This document shows positions 1 to 9,466 of a stretch of DNA of 46,873 nt, in pieces (position 1 is the first letter of the stretch; the number at the start of each line of letters is the position of its first letter). A program made the translations under genes and the position numbers. The DNA comes from Nonlabens dokdonensis (GTDB lineage Bacteria > Bacteroidota > Bacteroidia > Flavobacteriales > Flavobacteriaceae), in assembly GCF_002162835.1 (NCBI RefSeq), contig NZ_MAAX01000210.1:4601-51473 (forward strand), in the 5' to 3' direction. Below the pieces are notes generated by a model, which made no database searches, was not told the origin of the DNA, and was given only the letters and a program-made list of their open reading frames with translations.

Positions 1-543
1 GTAAAAACGGCGTTTGCAAACACTGATACTGAAGTAAAAGGAATCCATGAATTTGCCGATCCTAAACAAGCGCTGGAAGATGCAAAAGCGATCTTTACTG
101 GTGGAGGCAATACTTTTGTTCTTGTTAAAATGCTTCACGATTTAAATTTAATGGTTCCCTTACGCAAGAAGATGTACGATGGAGCTATTTATATAGGAAC
201 GAGTGCCGGAAGCAATATTTGTGGTCTGAATATGAGAAACACAAATGACATGCCTATAGTGATGCCTTCTAGTTTCAAAACTACCGGAGCCATAGGTTAT
301 AATATTAATGCACATTATCTTGATCCTGATCCTTCATCAACTCATATGGGCGAAACTCGCGAACAAAGAATTAAAGAGTTTCATGCATACAACTCACTAC
401 CTGTGGTAGGTTTACGTGAAGGTAGCTACATCAGAGTAGAAGGAAAAGAAGAGATTCTTTGTGGTAATCTTACCGCTAGGATTTTTAAAAAAGATCAAAT
501 AGCAATAGAAGTTGCTACAGGTTATAACTTTGCACAACTATAA
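1..543 (+). CDS. pepE: Peptidase S51 / dipeptidase E-like (5' partial; frame open from base 1)
   Basis: Frame 1 reads ...AIFTGGGNTFVLVKMLHDLNL...YIGTSAGSNI..., the S51 GGGNT and GTSAGS nucleophile motifs; the ORF continues upstream of the listed ATG. Confidence 0.85.
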   Translation, partial: VKTAFANTDTEVKGIHEFADPKQALEDAKAIFTGGGNTFVLVKMLHDLNLMVPLRKKMYDGAIYIGTSAGSNICGLNMRNTNDMPIVMPSSFKTTGAIGYNINAHYLDPDPSSTHMGETREQRIKEFHAYNSLPVVGLREGSYIRVEGKEEILCGNLTARIFKKDQIAIEVATGYNFAQL

Positions 544-560
544 AATTAAACTTTCTAAAT

Positions 561-842
561 ATGAACTCCATAAAACACAATCACAACGAATCTAGAGGTA
601 TTTTTTACATCAAAGAAAATGATAATACCATAGCAGAATTGACTTATTCATTAAATGATAATGTCATGACCATTGATCATACAGAGGTAGATCGTAAGAA
701 AGAAGGAAAAGGACTCGGCAGTAAACTTGTAGAACGCAGTTATGAGTATGCAAAAGAAAACGGCCATAAGATTAATCCGCTATGTCCATTTGCAGAGGTT
801 CTTTTTGACAAGAATCAAGACTGGAACGATGTAAGAGTATGA
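561..842 (+). CDS. Small GNAT-family N-acetyltransferase (NATD1/YjdJ-like)
   Basis: VDRKKEGKGLGSKLVERSYEYAKENGHKINPLCPFA acetyl-CoA-binding pattern, 93 aa. Confidence 0.85.
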   Translation: MNSIKHNHNESRGIFYIKENDNTIAELTYSLNDNVMTIDHTEVDRKKEGKGLGSKLVERSYEYAKENGHKINPLCPFAEVLFDKNQDWNDVRV

Positions 843-1384
843 AACTTGAACTAGAAACAGATCGTCTCTATCTACGTCCCTTTATAAAAGAGGACGCACC
901 CTATTTGTTTGAACTCAATAACGATGAAGAAGTGATGCGGTATACTGGTGACGTTCCTTTTAAAGATCTAGAAGCAGCGCAAGAATTTGCTATAGATTAT
1001 AATACAAATAAGAACAGTCAGTACCAATTATATCACATGGGAAGAATCGCTGTCATAAGAAAGTCAGATGATGCGTTTTTAGGATGGTCAGGACTTAAAT
1101 ATCACAAAAGCGCCGATTTTGTAGATATAGGATATCGATTCATGAGAAAATATTGGGGTCATGGCTACGCCACAGAATCTGGAATAGAAGTGGTAAGACA
1201 TGGCTTTGAGGATCATCAACTAGATATTCTTGTCGCACAAGTACATGAATTAAATTACAGTTCTCAAAAAGTTGCACGACGTTTAGGCATGAGTTTAGAG
1301 CACAGGTTTTATTGGGAAGAAAGAGAACCAGGAAGACATTATCAAATAAATAAAAATCATTATTTTAACACTGTTAAAAAATGA
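839..1384 (+). CDS. GNAT N-acetyltransferase, RimJ/RimL-like
   Basis: LETDRLYLRPF...DIGYRFMRKYWGHGYATES pattern; 4-nt overlap with upstream gene. Confidence 0.88.
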   Translation: MKLELETDRLYLRPFIKEDAPYLFELNNDEEVMRYTGDVPFKDLEAAQEFAIDYNTNKNSQYQLYHMGRIAVIRKSDDAFLGWSGLKYHKSADFVDIGYRFMRKYWGHGYATESGIEVVRHGFEDHQLDILVAQVHELNYSSQKVARRLGMSLEHRFYWEEREPGRHYQINKNHYFNTVKK

Positions 1385-1836
1385 TACAAATAATTCCTAT
1401 TACCTCAAGAGAAACCTACCCAGTAAGGCATGCTGTTTTACGTAAAGGAAGACCTGTAGAAGACTGTCGTTTTTCAGGCGATGAGCTTGGTACTACATTC
1501 CATTTAGGAGCCTTTGAAAAAGATAAAATTATAGGTGTTGCTACATTTTTAATGAATAAAGATATTGACTTAGAGCAAATCAAACACATCAAACTACATC
1601 ATTGTTATCAATTGCGAGGCATGGCTGTACTAGAAATAGCTCAAGGAAAAGGAGTAGGAAAAAAGCTTTTAAAACATGCAGAAAAGCTCCTCAAAGATAA
1701 ACAGGTACAAGGGCTCTGGTTTAATGCAAGAGTAAATGCGATTTCTTTTTATGAAAAAATGGGATATGAAATCGTTAGCGAACCTTTTATGATTCCTCAA
1801 GTGGGCGACCATCACAAAATGATGAAATTATTATGA
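1381..1836 (+). CDS. GNAT N-acetyltransferase
   Basis: LRGMAVLEIAQGKGVGKKLLKHAEKLL...NARVNAISFYEKMGYE. Confidence 0.85.
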   Translation: MIQIIPITSRETYPVRHAVLRKGRPVEDCRFSGDELGTTFHLGAFEKDKIIGVATFLMNKDIDLEQIKHIKLHHCYQLRGMAVLEIAQGKGVGKKLLKHAEKLLKDKQVQGLWFNARVNAISFYEKMGYEIVSEPFMIPQVGDHHKMMKLL

Positions 1837-2522
1837 TGAGATCTTGTGCATTTTTATTATTACTGCTCTTGTTTCAACCACAAAAGGTTGATATAGAAAA
1901 ACTGACCGGGCAAAGTCCTAATCCCAAAAACCTGCTAGAGAAAGAAGTACAAATTGCGTTTAATTTAATGAAAGAAGACGCAGCAAAAAACGGTATTCAA
2001 ATAAGCGTCGTTTCTGGTTATAGAAGCTTTAAGCGACAGACTCAAATCTGGAATCGTAAGTATAAAAAGTACGAGTCTCAAGGTCTTGAACCTGATGCCA
2101 TTTTTGATAAAATCGTGGAATACAGCACTGTTCCAGGGACTTCAAGGCATCATTGGGGTACTGACATAGATATCATTGATACAAACGCAAACTATAACGG
2201 CGACGTTTTGGTTCCGTCAAAATTTCATGGTACTGGTCCTTTTTGCAAGCTCAAAGATTGGATGGAAAAAAACGCTTCTGCACATGGTTTTGAATTAGTT
2301 TACACTATGAATGATAGGCGCACTGGCTTTAAATACGAGCCGTGGCATTATAGTTATGTTCCGCTTTCGCGAAAGCGGTATAACAACTACCTTAAACACA
2401 TAGATTTACTATCTTTCTTAAGATCTGAAAATATCATGGGAATGGATAAAATTAGCGATCAAAGAATCCAGCGTTATCTAGAAGAACACATAAAAGGTGT
2501 AAACCCTTTACTTAAAAATTAA
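1833..2522 (+). CDS. M15 (VanY-type) D-alanyl-D-alanine carboxypeptidase family protein
   Basis: SGYRSFKRQTQIW, SRHHWGTDIDI, YEPWHYSY motifs of M15B; hydrophobic N-terminus. Confidence 0.88.
   Translation: MMRSCAFLLLLLLFQPQKVDIEKLTGQSPNPKNLLEKEVQIAFNLMKEDAAKNGIQISVVSGYRSFKRQTQIWNRKYKKYESQGLEPDAIFDKIVEYSTVPGTSRHHWGTDIDIIDTNANYNGDVLVPSKFHGTGPFCKLKDWMEKNASAHGFELVYTMNDRRTGFKYEPWHYSYVPLSRKRYNNYLKHIDLLSFLRSENIMGMDKISDQRIQRYLEEHIKGVNPLLKN
2361..2378. repeat. Palindrome copy 1: CCGCTTTCGCGAAAGCGG, inside the M15 peptidase CDS (PLSRKR)
   Basis: Exact sequence match. Confidence 0.97.
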
Positions 2523-2527
2523 AGCAA

Positions 2528-3301
2528 ATGAGACGAGGAGGCGGAAAATTAAAGTTATTCATAGGAGTAGCCATTGTCGCATTTGCGGTAATTAAGTATT
2601 TCGGGAGCGCAGAGACTAATGAACACACTGGCGAAAAACAATATATAGACTTAACCATTGACGAAGAAATTGCACTAGGACTTCAAGCCACACCTAGCAT
2701 GATCGAGCAGCATGGTGGTCTTTACCCTAACCAAGAATATCAAGATATTGTAGATGCTGTAGGAGCAAAATTAGTGAACAGCAGTATAGGTAAAAGTACC
2801 AATTATCAATATGATTTTCACTTGCTAGCAGATGATAGAACCATCAATGCATTTGCTTTACCAGGTGGACAGTGTTTTATAACCTACGCCTTATATCAAC
2901 AACTGGAAAATGTAGATCAACTAGCGGGCGTGTTAGGTCATGAAATAGGTCATGTCGTTGCCAAACATAGTGCACAAAGAATGAGCCAGCAAGGGCTAGC
3001 ACAAGGAGTTATTACTGGAGTAAGTGTAGGAACTGATGGTAGCGGTGGTGAAGCAGCAGCTGCCATTGCACAAATGCTAACGATGAAATATGGGCGTGAT
3101 GATGAGCTACAAAGTGATGAACTAGGTGTTAAAATGATGATGGATGCTGGCTTTGATCCATACGAGATGATAGGCGTTATGAAAATTCTTAAAGCTGCCG
3201 GTGGCCCTAACCGCACGCCAGAATTTCAAAGTACTCATCCAGATCCAGAAAACCGCATTGAACGCATTAAAGAAGCCATTGAGTTTTATAGAAAAGCTTA
3301 A
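2528..3301 (+). CDS. M48 family metalloprotease
   Basis: GHEIGHVVAKHSAQR (HExxH) and ELQSDELGVKMMMDAGFDP. Confidence 0.92.
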   Translation: MRRGGGKLKLFIGVAIVAFAVIKYFGSAETNEHTGEKQYIDLTIDEEIALGLQATPSMIEQHGGLYPNQEYQDIVDAVGAKLVNSSIGKSTNYQYDFHLLADDRTINAFALPGGQCFITYALYQQLENVDQLAGVLGHEIGHVVAKHSAQRMSQQGLAQGVITGVSVGTDGSGGEAAAAIAQMLTMKYGRDDELQSDELGVKMMMDAGFDPYEMIGVMKILKAAGGPNRTPEFQSTHPDPENRIERIKEAIEFYRKA

Positions 3302-3357
3302 TCCAGCGTTTTAATGAAATTTAATTTATAGAAAGGAAAGGAAAGTTTTACGTCCAT

Positions 3358-3391
3358 AAAAAACGCTCAACTTTTAAATTGAGCGTTTTTT
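3358..3391. terminator. Bidirectional Rho-independent terminator between convergent genes
   Basis: aaaaaacgctcaa-cttttaaa-ttgagcgtttttt perfect stem with A/T tracts on both sides. Confidence 0.85.
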
Positions 3392-3409
3392 TATATAATA
3401 AAGTTTCTG

Positions 3410-4354
3410 TTAGAAAGAATAAACAACTTCTAGTTTATAGTCTTCAAGAGTCTTTTCTGCTTTTTCTAGATCTTCAGTAAATCCTAGGATATAACCACCA
3501 CCGCCAGAACCACATAATTTCAAATAATAGTCTCCAGTATCTAATCCTTTTTTCCATAATTCATGGAATTGAGAAGGAATCATAGGCTTAAAGTTATCTA
3601 AAACCACATGAGAAAGTTTCTTAACGTTACCGAAAAGTCCTTTTACATCGCCACTTAAGAAATCTTCCACACACATATCTGTGTACTTCACAAATTTGTC
3701 TTTTAACATAGAACGGAAGCCTTCTTGCTTCATATTCTCCATAAAGATATTTACCATAGGTGCGGTCTCTCCTACTATACCACTATCTAAAAGAAAAACA
3801 GCTCCTTTTCCTGTCGCAAGTTGCGATGGAATTCCTGCTGGCTCAATATCTTCTTTAGAATTGATAAGTATAGGTAAACTCAAATAAGAATTAAGCGGAT
3901 CTAATCCTGAACTCTTACCGTGAAAAAAGCTCTCCATTTTACCGAAGATATCTTTCAAAACGAGTAATTTCTCTCTTGTAAGATTTTCAAGAACCGTGAT
4001 TTTATCAATGGCATATTTATCATAAATAGCGGCTACTAACGCGCCACTACTTCCTACTCCATAACCTTGAGGTATGCTAGAGTCAAAATACATTCCAGCT
4101 TCTACATCGCTTTTTAAACTCGCGATATCAAATCTCGGAAATTCTTGATCAGTTTCTTGTAGTGTTTCAATATGAGTAGCAAGTCGTTCTAAATTTTTAT
4201 TAGATTGCGCAGCTTGATCTGATAAATCGGTGCTAATTTTTAGGGCTCCTTTATAAAAATTATATGGTATAGAAAGACCTTTAGAATCTTTAATGATACC
4301 GTATTCCCCAAAAAGTAAAATCTTAGAATAAAATAATGGTCCTTTCATAATCAA
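3410..4354 (-). CDS. Mevalonate kinase / GHMP kinase
   Basis: IPQGYGVGSSGALVAAIYD GHMP motif, LCGSGGGGYILGF C-terminal motif, adjacent to diphosphomevalonate decarboxylase. Confidence 0.85.
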   Translation of the reverse strand: MIMKGPLFYSKILLFGEYGIIKDSKGLSIPYNFYKGALKISTDLSDQAAQSNKNLERLATHIETLQETDQEFPRFDIASLKSDVEAGMYFDSSIPQGYGVGSSGALVAAIYDKYAIDKITVLENLTREKLLVLKDIFGKMESFFHGKSSGLDPLNSYLSLPILINSKEDIEPAGIPSQLATGKGAVFLLDSGIVGETAPMVNIFMENMKQEGFRSMLKDKFVKYTDMCVEDFLSGDVKGLFGNVKKLSHVVLDNFKPMIPSQFHELWKKGLDTGDYYLKLCGSGGGGYILGFTEDLEKAEKTLEDYKLEVVYSF

Positions 4355-5367
4355 GAGGTTTGCACCTTAGTTGCGCCTGTGCCTATTTCATCACAAATAT
4401 AATGAGAGTTTTGACAATATTGCGCCAATTTGTTGTTAATCAGCTTATCGACGCTATCTTTATATTTTTTAGGATATAACATGTGAACGTTTGCTCCTGC
4501 ATCTAGTGTGAAACAGACTGGTATTTCCGTTTCTTTTCTATAAGCCCATATAGCTTCTATGATCGACAGCGTATTAGGTTTCATCAAAATGAAATAAGGA
4601 TGAGAAGTCATCATCATCGCATGCAAGGTAAGCGCCTCACTTTCTGTAATCTTAATAAATGTCTCTAAATCTCCTTCTTTTAAAGCAGTTTTCAAGGTTG
4701 CAAGATTTTCATGAGCTTGTTCAAACCTTCTTGATGCATAAGCATGATCGTTCATTAAATCATGGCCTACGGTAGAACTCACGACCTTTTCTCCCTTATC
4801 TACTAATAAAATAGTGTCTTGATAGTCTTGAAAAATAGGATTCAACAAATCACTCTTATCAACTCCATAATAATTAGATCCGTCAGCAGTATTTTTATGC
4901 TCGCCCCATTGTACAGCTTCACCTTTTAAACTACGACAAGCACTTCCTGAGCCTAAGCGTGCAAGAAAAGACATTTTATGATAATCTATAGCTTGACCTG
5001 TTAGTTGCGCTTCAAAATCCATCACGCAAGCACTCAGCGCAGCCATACTACTGGCACTACTTGCTATTCCAGAGCTGTGCGGGAACGTATTATGTGTATC
5101 TATCTCAAAATAGTAATCTAAAATCCAAGGGCAGTAATCTTGAATGCGCTCAAAGTAGGCCTTGATCTTAGGTGCAAACTCCGGTTTTTCTACTCCATCA
5201 TAACTTATAGAAAAACCATGCTCTCCAGTTTTCACATTTACTTTAGTAATCGTGCGACACTGATTTAATGTAAAACTTAAAGAAGGGTTTGCCGGTAATT
5301 GCATTCCGTATTTACCCCAGTATTTAACCAGTGCAATATTAGACGGCGCTTGCCATTTAGTTACCAT
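4351..5367 (-). CDS. mvaD: Diphosphomevalonate decarboxylase (start re-set to MVTKWQAPSN; the ORF track extends to 5499)
   Basis: MVTKWQAPSNIALVKYWGKYG...LPANPSLSFTL...FPHSSGIASSASSMAA typical of the family; the 44-aa extension is partly encoded by a palindromic repeat. Confidence 0.9.
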   Translation of the reverse strand: MVTKWQAPSNIALVKYWGKYGMQLPANPSLSFTLNQCRTITKVNVKTGEHGFSISYDGVEKPEFAPKIKAYFERIQDYCPWILDYYFEIDTHNTFPHSSGIASSASSMAALSACVMDFEAQLTGQAIDYHKMSFLARLGSGSACRSLKGEAVQWGEHKNTADGSNYYGVDKSDLLNPIFQDYQDTILLVDKGEKVVSSTVGHDLMNDHAYASRRFEQAHENLATLKTALKEGDLETFIKITESEALTLHAMMMTSHPYFILMKPNTLSIIEAIWAYRKETEIPVCFTLDAGANVHMLYPKKYKDSVDKLINNKLAQYCQNSHYICDEIGTGATKVQTS

Positions 5368-5477
5368 GGACTGCTTTAAGTCCAAAGAACTCGTTAGTTT
5401 AAAATTATCTTCCAAAAGTGTTACATTTAGTTTACAAATATAAGATAGGAAATACGGTTTTAAGATGGTTGAGAGTC

Positions 5478-5493
5478 CGCTTTCGCGAAAGCG
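5478..5493. repeat. Palindrome copy 2, upstream of the real mvaD start
   Basis: CGCTTTCGCGAAAGCG. Confidence 0.97.
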
Positions 5494-5586
5494 TAACATT
5501 AAACCATTTTTATTGTAACATTTCTACCATTATCTTGTCCAATGAGAAAGCCTATTTTAACTAGCTAAAAAAATTAAAGCCAATTC

Positions 5587-6843
5587 ATGCTCATTTATCT
5601 AAGAGTTTTAAAGGAAAGTTTCTTTTTTGCATTGAATGCCTTGCGCACCAATTTGCTGCGTACATTTTTATCCTTACTAGGTGTAACTATCGGAATTTTT
5701 GCGATTATCAGTATTCTTGCGGCAGTCGATTCTTTAGAAAAAGAATTTAAAGACGGATTGAGCTCACTGGATATTTCTACGATTTATGTGACTAGGCAAT
5801 CTTTTGGGCCAACACAATTAGAGCCTTATCAGTACGAGAATTTTCCTAATATTTCTTATGATGAATATCAAATGCTAGAAAGTAGCATGGAAGATATTGA
5901 TGTAATTACGTACACAATTTTTTCTGCTCCAGAGAACATAAAATTTGAAGACAATACTGCAACTAATGTAAATATTATACCAGGAACTGATAGTTATTAT
6001 GACATTGAAAACCTCAAACTTGAGGATGGTCGTTTTTTTAATGGCGCAGAGTCTAATAATGGTAGTCCAGTTACCGTTTTGGGGTATGAGGTTGCAAAAA
6101 GCCTTTTCGGTGATAGTGACCCTATAGGTAAACGTATACGACTTTATGGTAATAAATTTACTGTAATAGGTGTATTAGAAAAAGTAGGTCAAGGATTGAG
6201 CGTCGGGCCGCCTAAAGACGGTAGCGCTTATGTTCCAGTAAGTTTTGTTAGAAAAATCTATGGAGATAATAATAGATCGAGGCTTCCTGCAGTAATTGTA
6301 AAACCTAAAAAGGATGTTGATCAGGATGAATTTATTGCAACTCTTGAGCAAAAATTAAGAATTTACCGTGGTTTAAAAGATGGCGAACTAAGCACATTTT
6401 TCATAAACCCTATAAAAGGATTATCAGACTTACTGGACACTGTAACAAGCACACTTACCTTAGTAGGCGCTGTGATTGCTGGCTTTTCTGTTTTGGTAGG
6501 TGGTTTTGGAATCGCAAATATCATGTTTGTAAGCGTTAAAGAACGTACTAACTTAATAGGTATACAAAAGTCCCTAGGTGCTAAAAGACGTTTTATTCTT
6601 TCCCAGTTTTTATTTGAATCTATTATCCTAGCTTTATTTGGCGGGCTCTTTGGCTTATTGTTTGTCTGGATAGCTAGTATAATTGCAAACAGCGTTACAG
6701 AAGATTTTACTTTTGTACTGTCTAGCTCTAATGTACTACTCGGTACATCTATAAGTGCGACGATAGGTTTAATTGCAGGTATAGTCCCTGCCATTATTGC
6801 TGCAAAACTTGATCCTGTAGAAGCTATAAGAACAGGAATGTAA
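5587..6843 (+). CDS. MacB-like ABC transporter permease
   Basis: ALRTNLLRTFLSLLGVTIGIFAIISIL N-terminus, MacB periplasmic core, C-terminal FtsX domain (GIQKSLGAKRRFILSQFLFES). Confidence 0.9.
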   Translation: MLIYLRVLKESFFFALNALRTNLLRTFLSLLGVTIGIFAIISILAAVDSLEKEFKDGLSSLDISTIYVTRQSFGPTQLEPYQYENFPNISYDEYQMLESSMEDIDVITYTIFSAPENIKFEDNTATNVNIIPGTDSYYDIENLKLEDGRFFNGAESNNGSPVTVLGYEVAKSLFGDSDPIGKRIRLYGNKFTVIGVLEKVGQGLSVGPPKDGSAYVPVSFVRKIYGDNNRSRLPAVIVKPKKDVDQDEFIATLEQKLRIYRGLKDGELSTFFINPIKGLSDLLDTVTSTLTLVGAVIAGFSVLVGGFGIANIMFVSVKERTNLIGIQKSLGAKRRFILSQFLFESIILALFGGLFGLLFVWIASIIANSVTEDFTFVLSSSNVLLGTSISATIGLIAGIVPAIIAAKLDPVEAIRTGM

Positions 6844-6948
6844 GATATATTCTTAATTTATAGACCTATCAAAATTTCAGTCCATTAATGGATTATATAG
6901 TTTTATGGATAATTGTATTCTCTATTGATTTTCAAAACTCTAAAAAGC

Positions 6949-6956
6949 TATCTTTG
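6949..6956 (+). promoter_or_regulatory. Bacteroidetes-type -7 box TATCTTTG with TTG at 6925-6927 (21-nt spacer)
   Basis: Matches the TTG-N17-23-TAnnTTTG consensus upstream of the pseudouridine synthase gene. Confidence 0.6.
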
Positions 6957-6973
6957 CAAAAAATTTGAATACG

Positions 6974-7933
6974 ATGAATAGAGGTAGCGAAGGATCAAAG
7001 AATAAAGGTAAAGGACGCCGCGACGGTAAAAGTGCTGCTAATAAAAATAGTAATGACCGCAAAGGAAAATCTTTTCCGTCAAGCAAAGATGGTGATGAAC
7101 GTAAAACCACTCGCGGTGGTAAAAATCAAGTGGTAGGCACCTCACGATCTGGAAATCCTGTTACAAAAAAACAGTACATAGAACGTAAAAAAGCAGAGAG
7201 TTTCTCCAAAAGAAAAACTAATAAAGACGGCGTCAGATTAAATAAATACATCGCAAATTCTGGATTGTGTAGCCGTCGTGATGCAGATATTTATATTAAA
7301 GCAGGAAGTGTTTCTGTAAACGGTAAACCTGTTACAGAAATGGGTTATCAAGTTATGCCTGGTGATGAAGTAAGATTTGACGATCGTCCTATACAGCCTA
7401 CTAAGAAAGAATACTTCATCCTTAATAAACCTAAAGGTTTCAACTCGCCTCGCAAAGGAGAACGCTCTTCAAAGTCAGTTCTTGATCTTATGGAAAATGC
7501 CAGTCCTAACAGCTTGCACTTTGTAGGTAGATTAGGTCGTGCTTCCCTAGGGCTTATGCTTTTTACAAATGACCTAGAACTTGCAAATAAGTTGAATAAC
7601 CCTAAACAACCATTACGTAAAATATATCAAGTTGCTTTGGACCGTAGTTTCAAGCATGAACACTTAATGCAATTGCGTAAAGGCATAATGATCGATAAAG
7701 AAATAATTGAGATCAAGGATATTAATTATATAGAAAACGGTAAAAATAACGAGATAGGTATAGAGATCTTTAGTGGTAAGGACAACATCGTTCAAAATTT
7801 GTTTACTGCTGTAGGTTATGAAGTTAAGGTCCTAGATAGAGTTGTTTTAGGAGGTTTAACAAAAAAAGATTTACCTCGAGGCCACTACCGTAAATTAACT
7901 GAACAAGAGGTGATCAATCTCAAAATGATATAG
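6974..7933 (+). CDS. 23S rRNA pseudouridine synthase, RluB/RsuA family (ATG 6974 preferred over TTG 6965)
   Basis: S4 domain VRLNKYIANSGLCSRRDADIYIKAGSVSVNGKPV then pseudouridine synthase fold (HFVGRLGRASLGLMLFTND); basic N-terminal extension. Confidence 0.9.
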   Translation: MNRGSEGSKNKGKGRRDGKSAANKNSNDRKGKSFPSSKDGDERKTTRGGKNQVVGTSRSGNPVTKKQYIERKKAESFSKRKTNKDGVRLNKYIANSGLCSRRDADIYIKAGSVSVNGKPVTEMGYQVMPGDEVRFDDRPIQPTKKEYFILNKPKGFNSPRKGERSSKSVLDLMENASPNSLHFVGRLGRASLGLMLFTNDLELANKLNNPKQPLRKIYQVALDRSFKHEHLMQLRKGIMIDKEIIEIKDINYIENGKNNEIGIEIFSGKDNIVQNLFTAVGYEVKVLDRVVLGGLTKKDLPRGHYRKLTEQEVINLKMI

Positions 7934-8025
7934 TGATAAATTAACATTGTATTAACTTCAACTTGTTTACATTTAATCAACCCAAAAATTGAGTGGTTGC
8001 TTAATAAATTATATTAGTTTACATA

Positions 8026-9417
8026 TTGAATACAAAATACATTGATCTCATAGATCAAACGTACTTCTTTCCTACTGAGGAGTTTGAATTGAATAAAGGG
8101 CAATTAAAATTTCATGATATTGATCTCATGGCCCTAGTTGAGCAGTACGGCTCTCCTTTAAAATTTACATATCTACCTAAGATCTCTGATAATATTCAGC
8201 GTGCACAGAAATGGTTTAATGACGCTTTCGCGAAAGCGGATTACAAAGCAAAATATCACTATTGCTATTGTACAAAAAGCTCACACTTTAAACATGTACT
8301 TGATACGGCATTAAGTAATGATATACATCTAGAAACCAGCAGTGCTTTTGATATAGATATTATTAAAAGCCTGAAAGCTGAAGGTAAAATTAAAGACGAC
8401 ACCTATATCATCAGTAATGGTTTTAAACGTGAAAAGTACATAGATAATATTGCAGATTTGATCAACTCTGGTCACAAGAATTGTATTCCTATCATTGACA
8501 ACTACGAAGAACTGAACTTATTAACTAATGTTACTGATAAGAAGTTTAAAGTAGGAATACGCATTGCCAGTGAGGAAGAGCCAAAGTTTGAATTTTATAC
8601 CAGTCGTTTAGGCATAGGTTATAAAAACATTCTTTCTTTCTATAAAAATCAGATTCAGGAGAACCAACAGGTATCTCTTAAGATGCTTCATTTTTTCATT
8701 AATACCGGAATACGTGATAACGCATATTACTGGAATGAATTACACAAATGTCTCAAAGTATACATAAGCCTTAAGAAAATATGCCCTTCATTAGACAGTC
8801 TCAATATAGGTGGTGGTTTCCCGATTAAGAACTCACTTGCATTTGAATTTGACTATGAGTACATGATTAATGAGATTGTAACTCAAATAAAGCAGGTGTG
8901 TGATGAGGCAGATGTGGACGTACCACATATTTTTACAGAATTCGGTTCTTTTACAGTAGGTGAAAGTGGTGGTGCGATCTACAAAGTGTTGTATCAAAAA
9001 CAACAAAATGATCGTGAAAAGTGGAATATGATTAATAGTTCATTTATCACAACCTTACCAGACTCGTGGGCAATAAGTAAACGCTTTATTATGCTAGCCT
9101 TAAACCGCTGGAATGAGGAATATGAGCGTGTATTATTAGGTGGACTAACTTGCGATAGTGATGACTATTACAACAGCGAGCAAAACGTTAACGCTATCTA
9201 TTTACCCAAATATCATAAGGATAGACCGCTTTACATAGGCTTTTTTAATACTGGAGCATATCAAGAAAGCATAGGTGGATATGGCGGTATACAACACTGT
9301 TTAATACCAGCACCTAAACATATTTTAATAGACCGCGATGAAAATGGCGCTATACAAACTAGAGTTTTTAAAGAGCAACAAAGCTCAGAACAAATGCTAG
9401 ATATATTAGGATATTAA
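8026..9417 (+). CDS. Fold-III PLP-dependent arginine decarboxylase-like enzyme (short form, 463 aa), TTG start
   Basis: GGGFPIKNSL, FTEFGSFTVGESGGAIYKVL; followed by agmatinase gene; KYHYCYCTKSSHF probable PLP-Lys region. Confidence 0.8.
   Translation: MNTKYIDLIDQTYFFPTEEFELNKGQLKFHDIDLMALVEQYGSPLKFTYLPKISDNIQRAQKWFNDAFAKADYKAKYHYCYCTKSSHFKHVLDTALSNDIHLETSSAFDIDIIKSLKAEGKIKDDTYIISNGFKREKYIDNIADLINSGHKNCIPIIDNYEELNLLTNVTDKKFKVGIRIASEEEPKFEFYTSRLGIGYKNILSFYKNQIQENQQVSLKMLHFFINTGIRDNAYYWNELHKCLKVYISLKKICPSLDSLNIGGGFPIKNSLAFEFDYEYMINEIVTQIKQVCDEADVDVPHIFTEFGSFTVGESGGAIYKVLYQKQQNDREKWNMINSSFITTLPDSWAISKRFIMLALNRWNEEYERVLLGGLTCDSDDYYNSEQNVNAIYLPKYHKDRPLYIGFFNTGAYQESIGGYGGIQHCLIPAPKHILIDRDENGAIQTRVFKEQQSSEQMLDILGY
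8223..8238. repeat. Palindrome copy 3, inside the arginine decarboxylase-like CDS (AFAKA)
   Basis: CGCTTTCGCGAAAGCG. Confidence 0.97.
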
Positions 9418-9466
9418 TATTTTATATAAATCGATTAACTTTAAAACAAACTTTTAATTTCAAGAC

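Noticed and set aside
357-362. Isolated TCGCGA sites (e.g. here and about 4120) as repeat relics
   Set aside because: They lack the CTTT/AAAG arms, so they are ordinary hexamers.
2950-3216. 88-aa minus-strand ORF
   Set aside because: Antisense to the conserved M48 peptidase; Cys/Ser-rich low-complexity translation.
6363-6794. 143-aa minus-strand ORF
   Set aside because: Lies entirely opposite the conserved FtsX domain of the ABC permease; no recognisable motifs.
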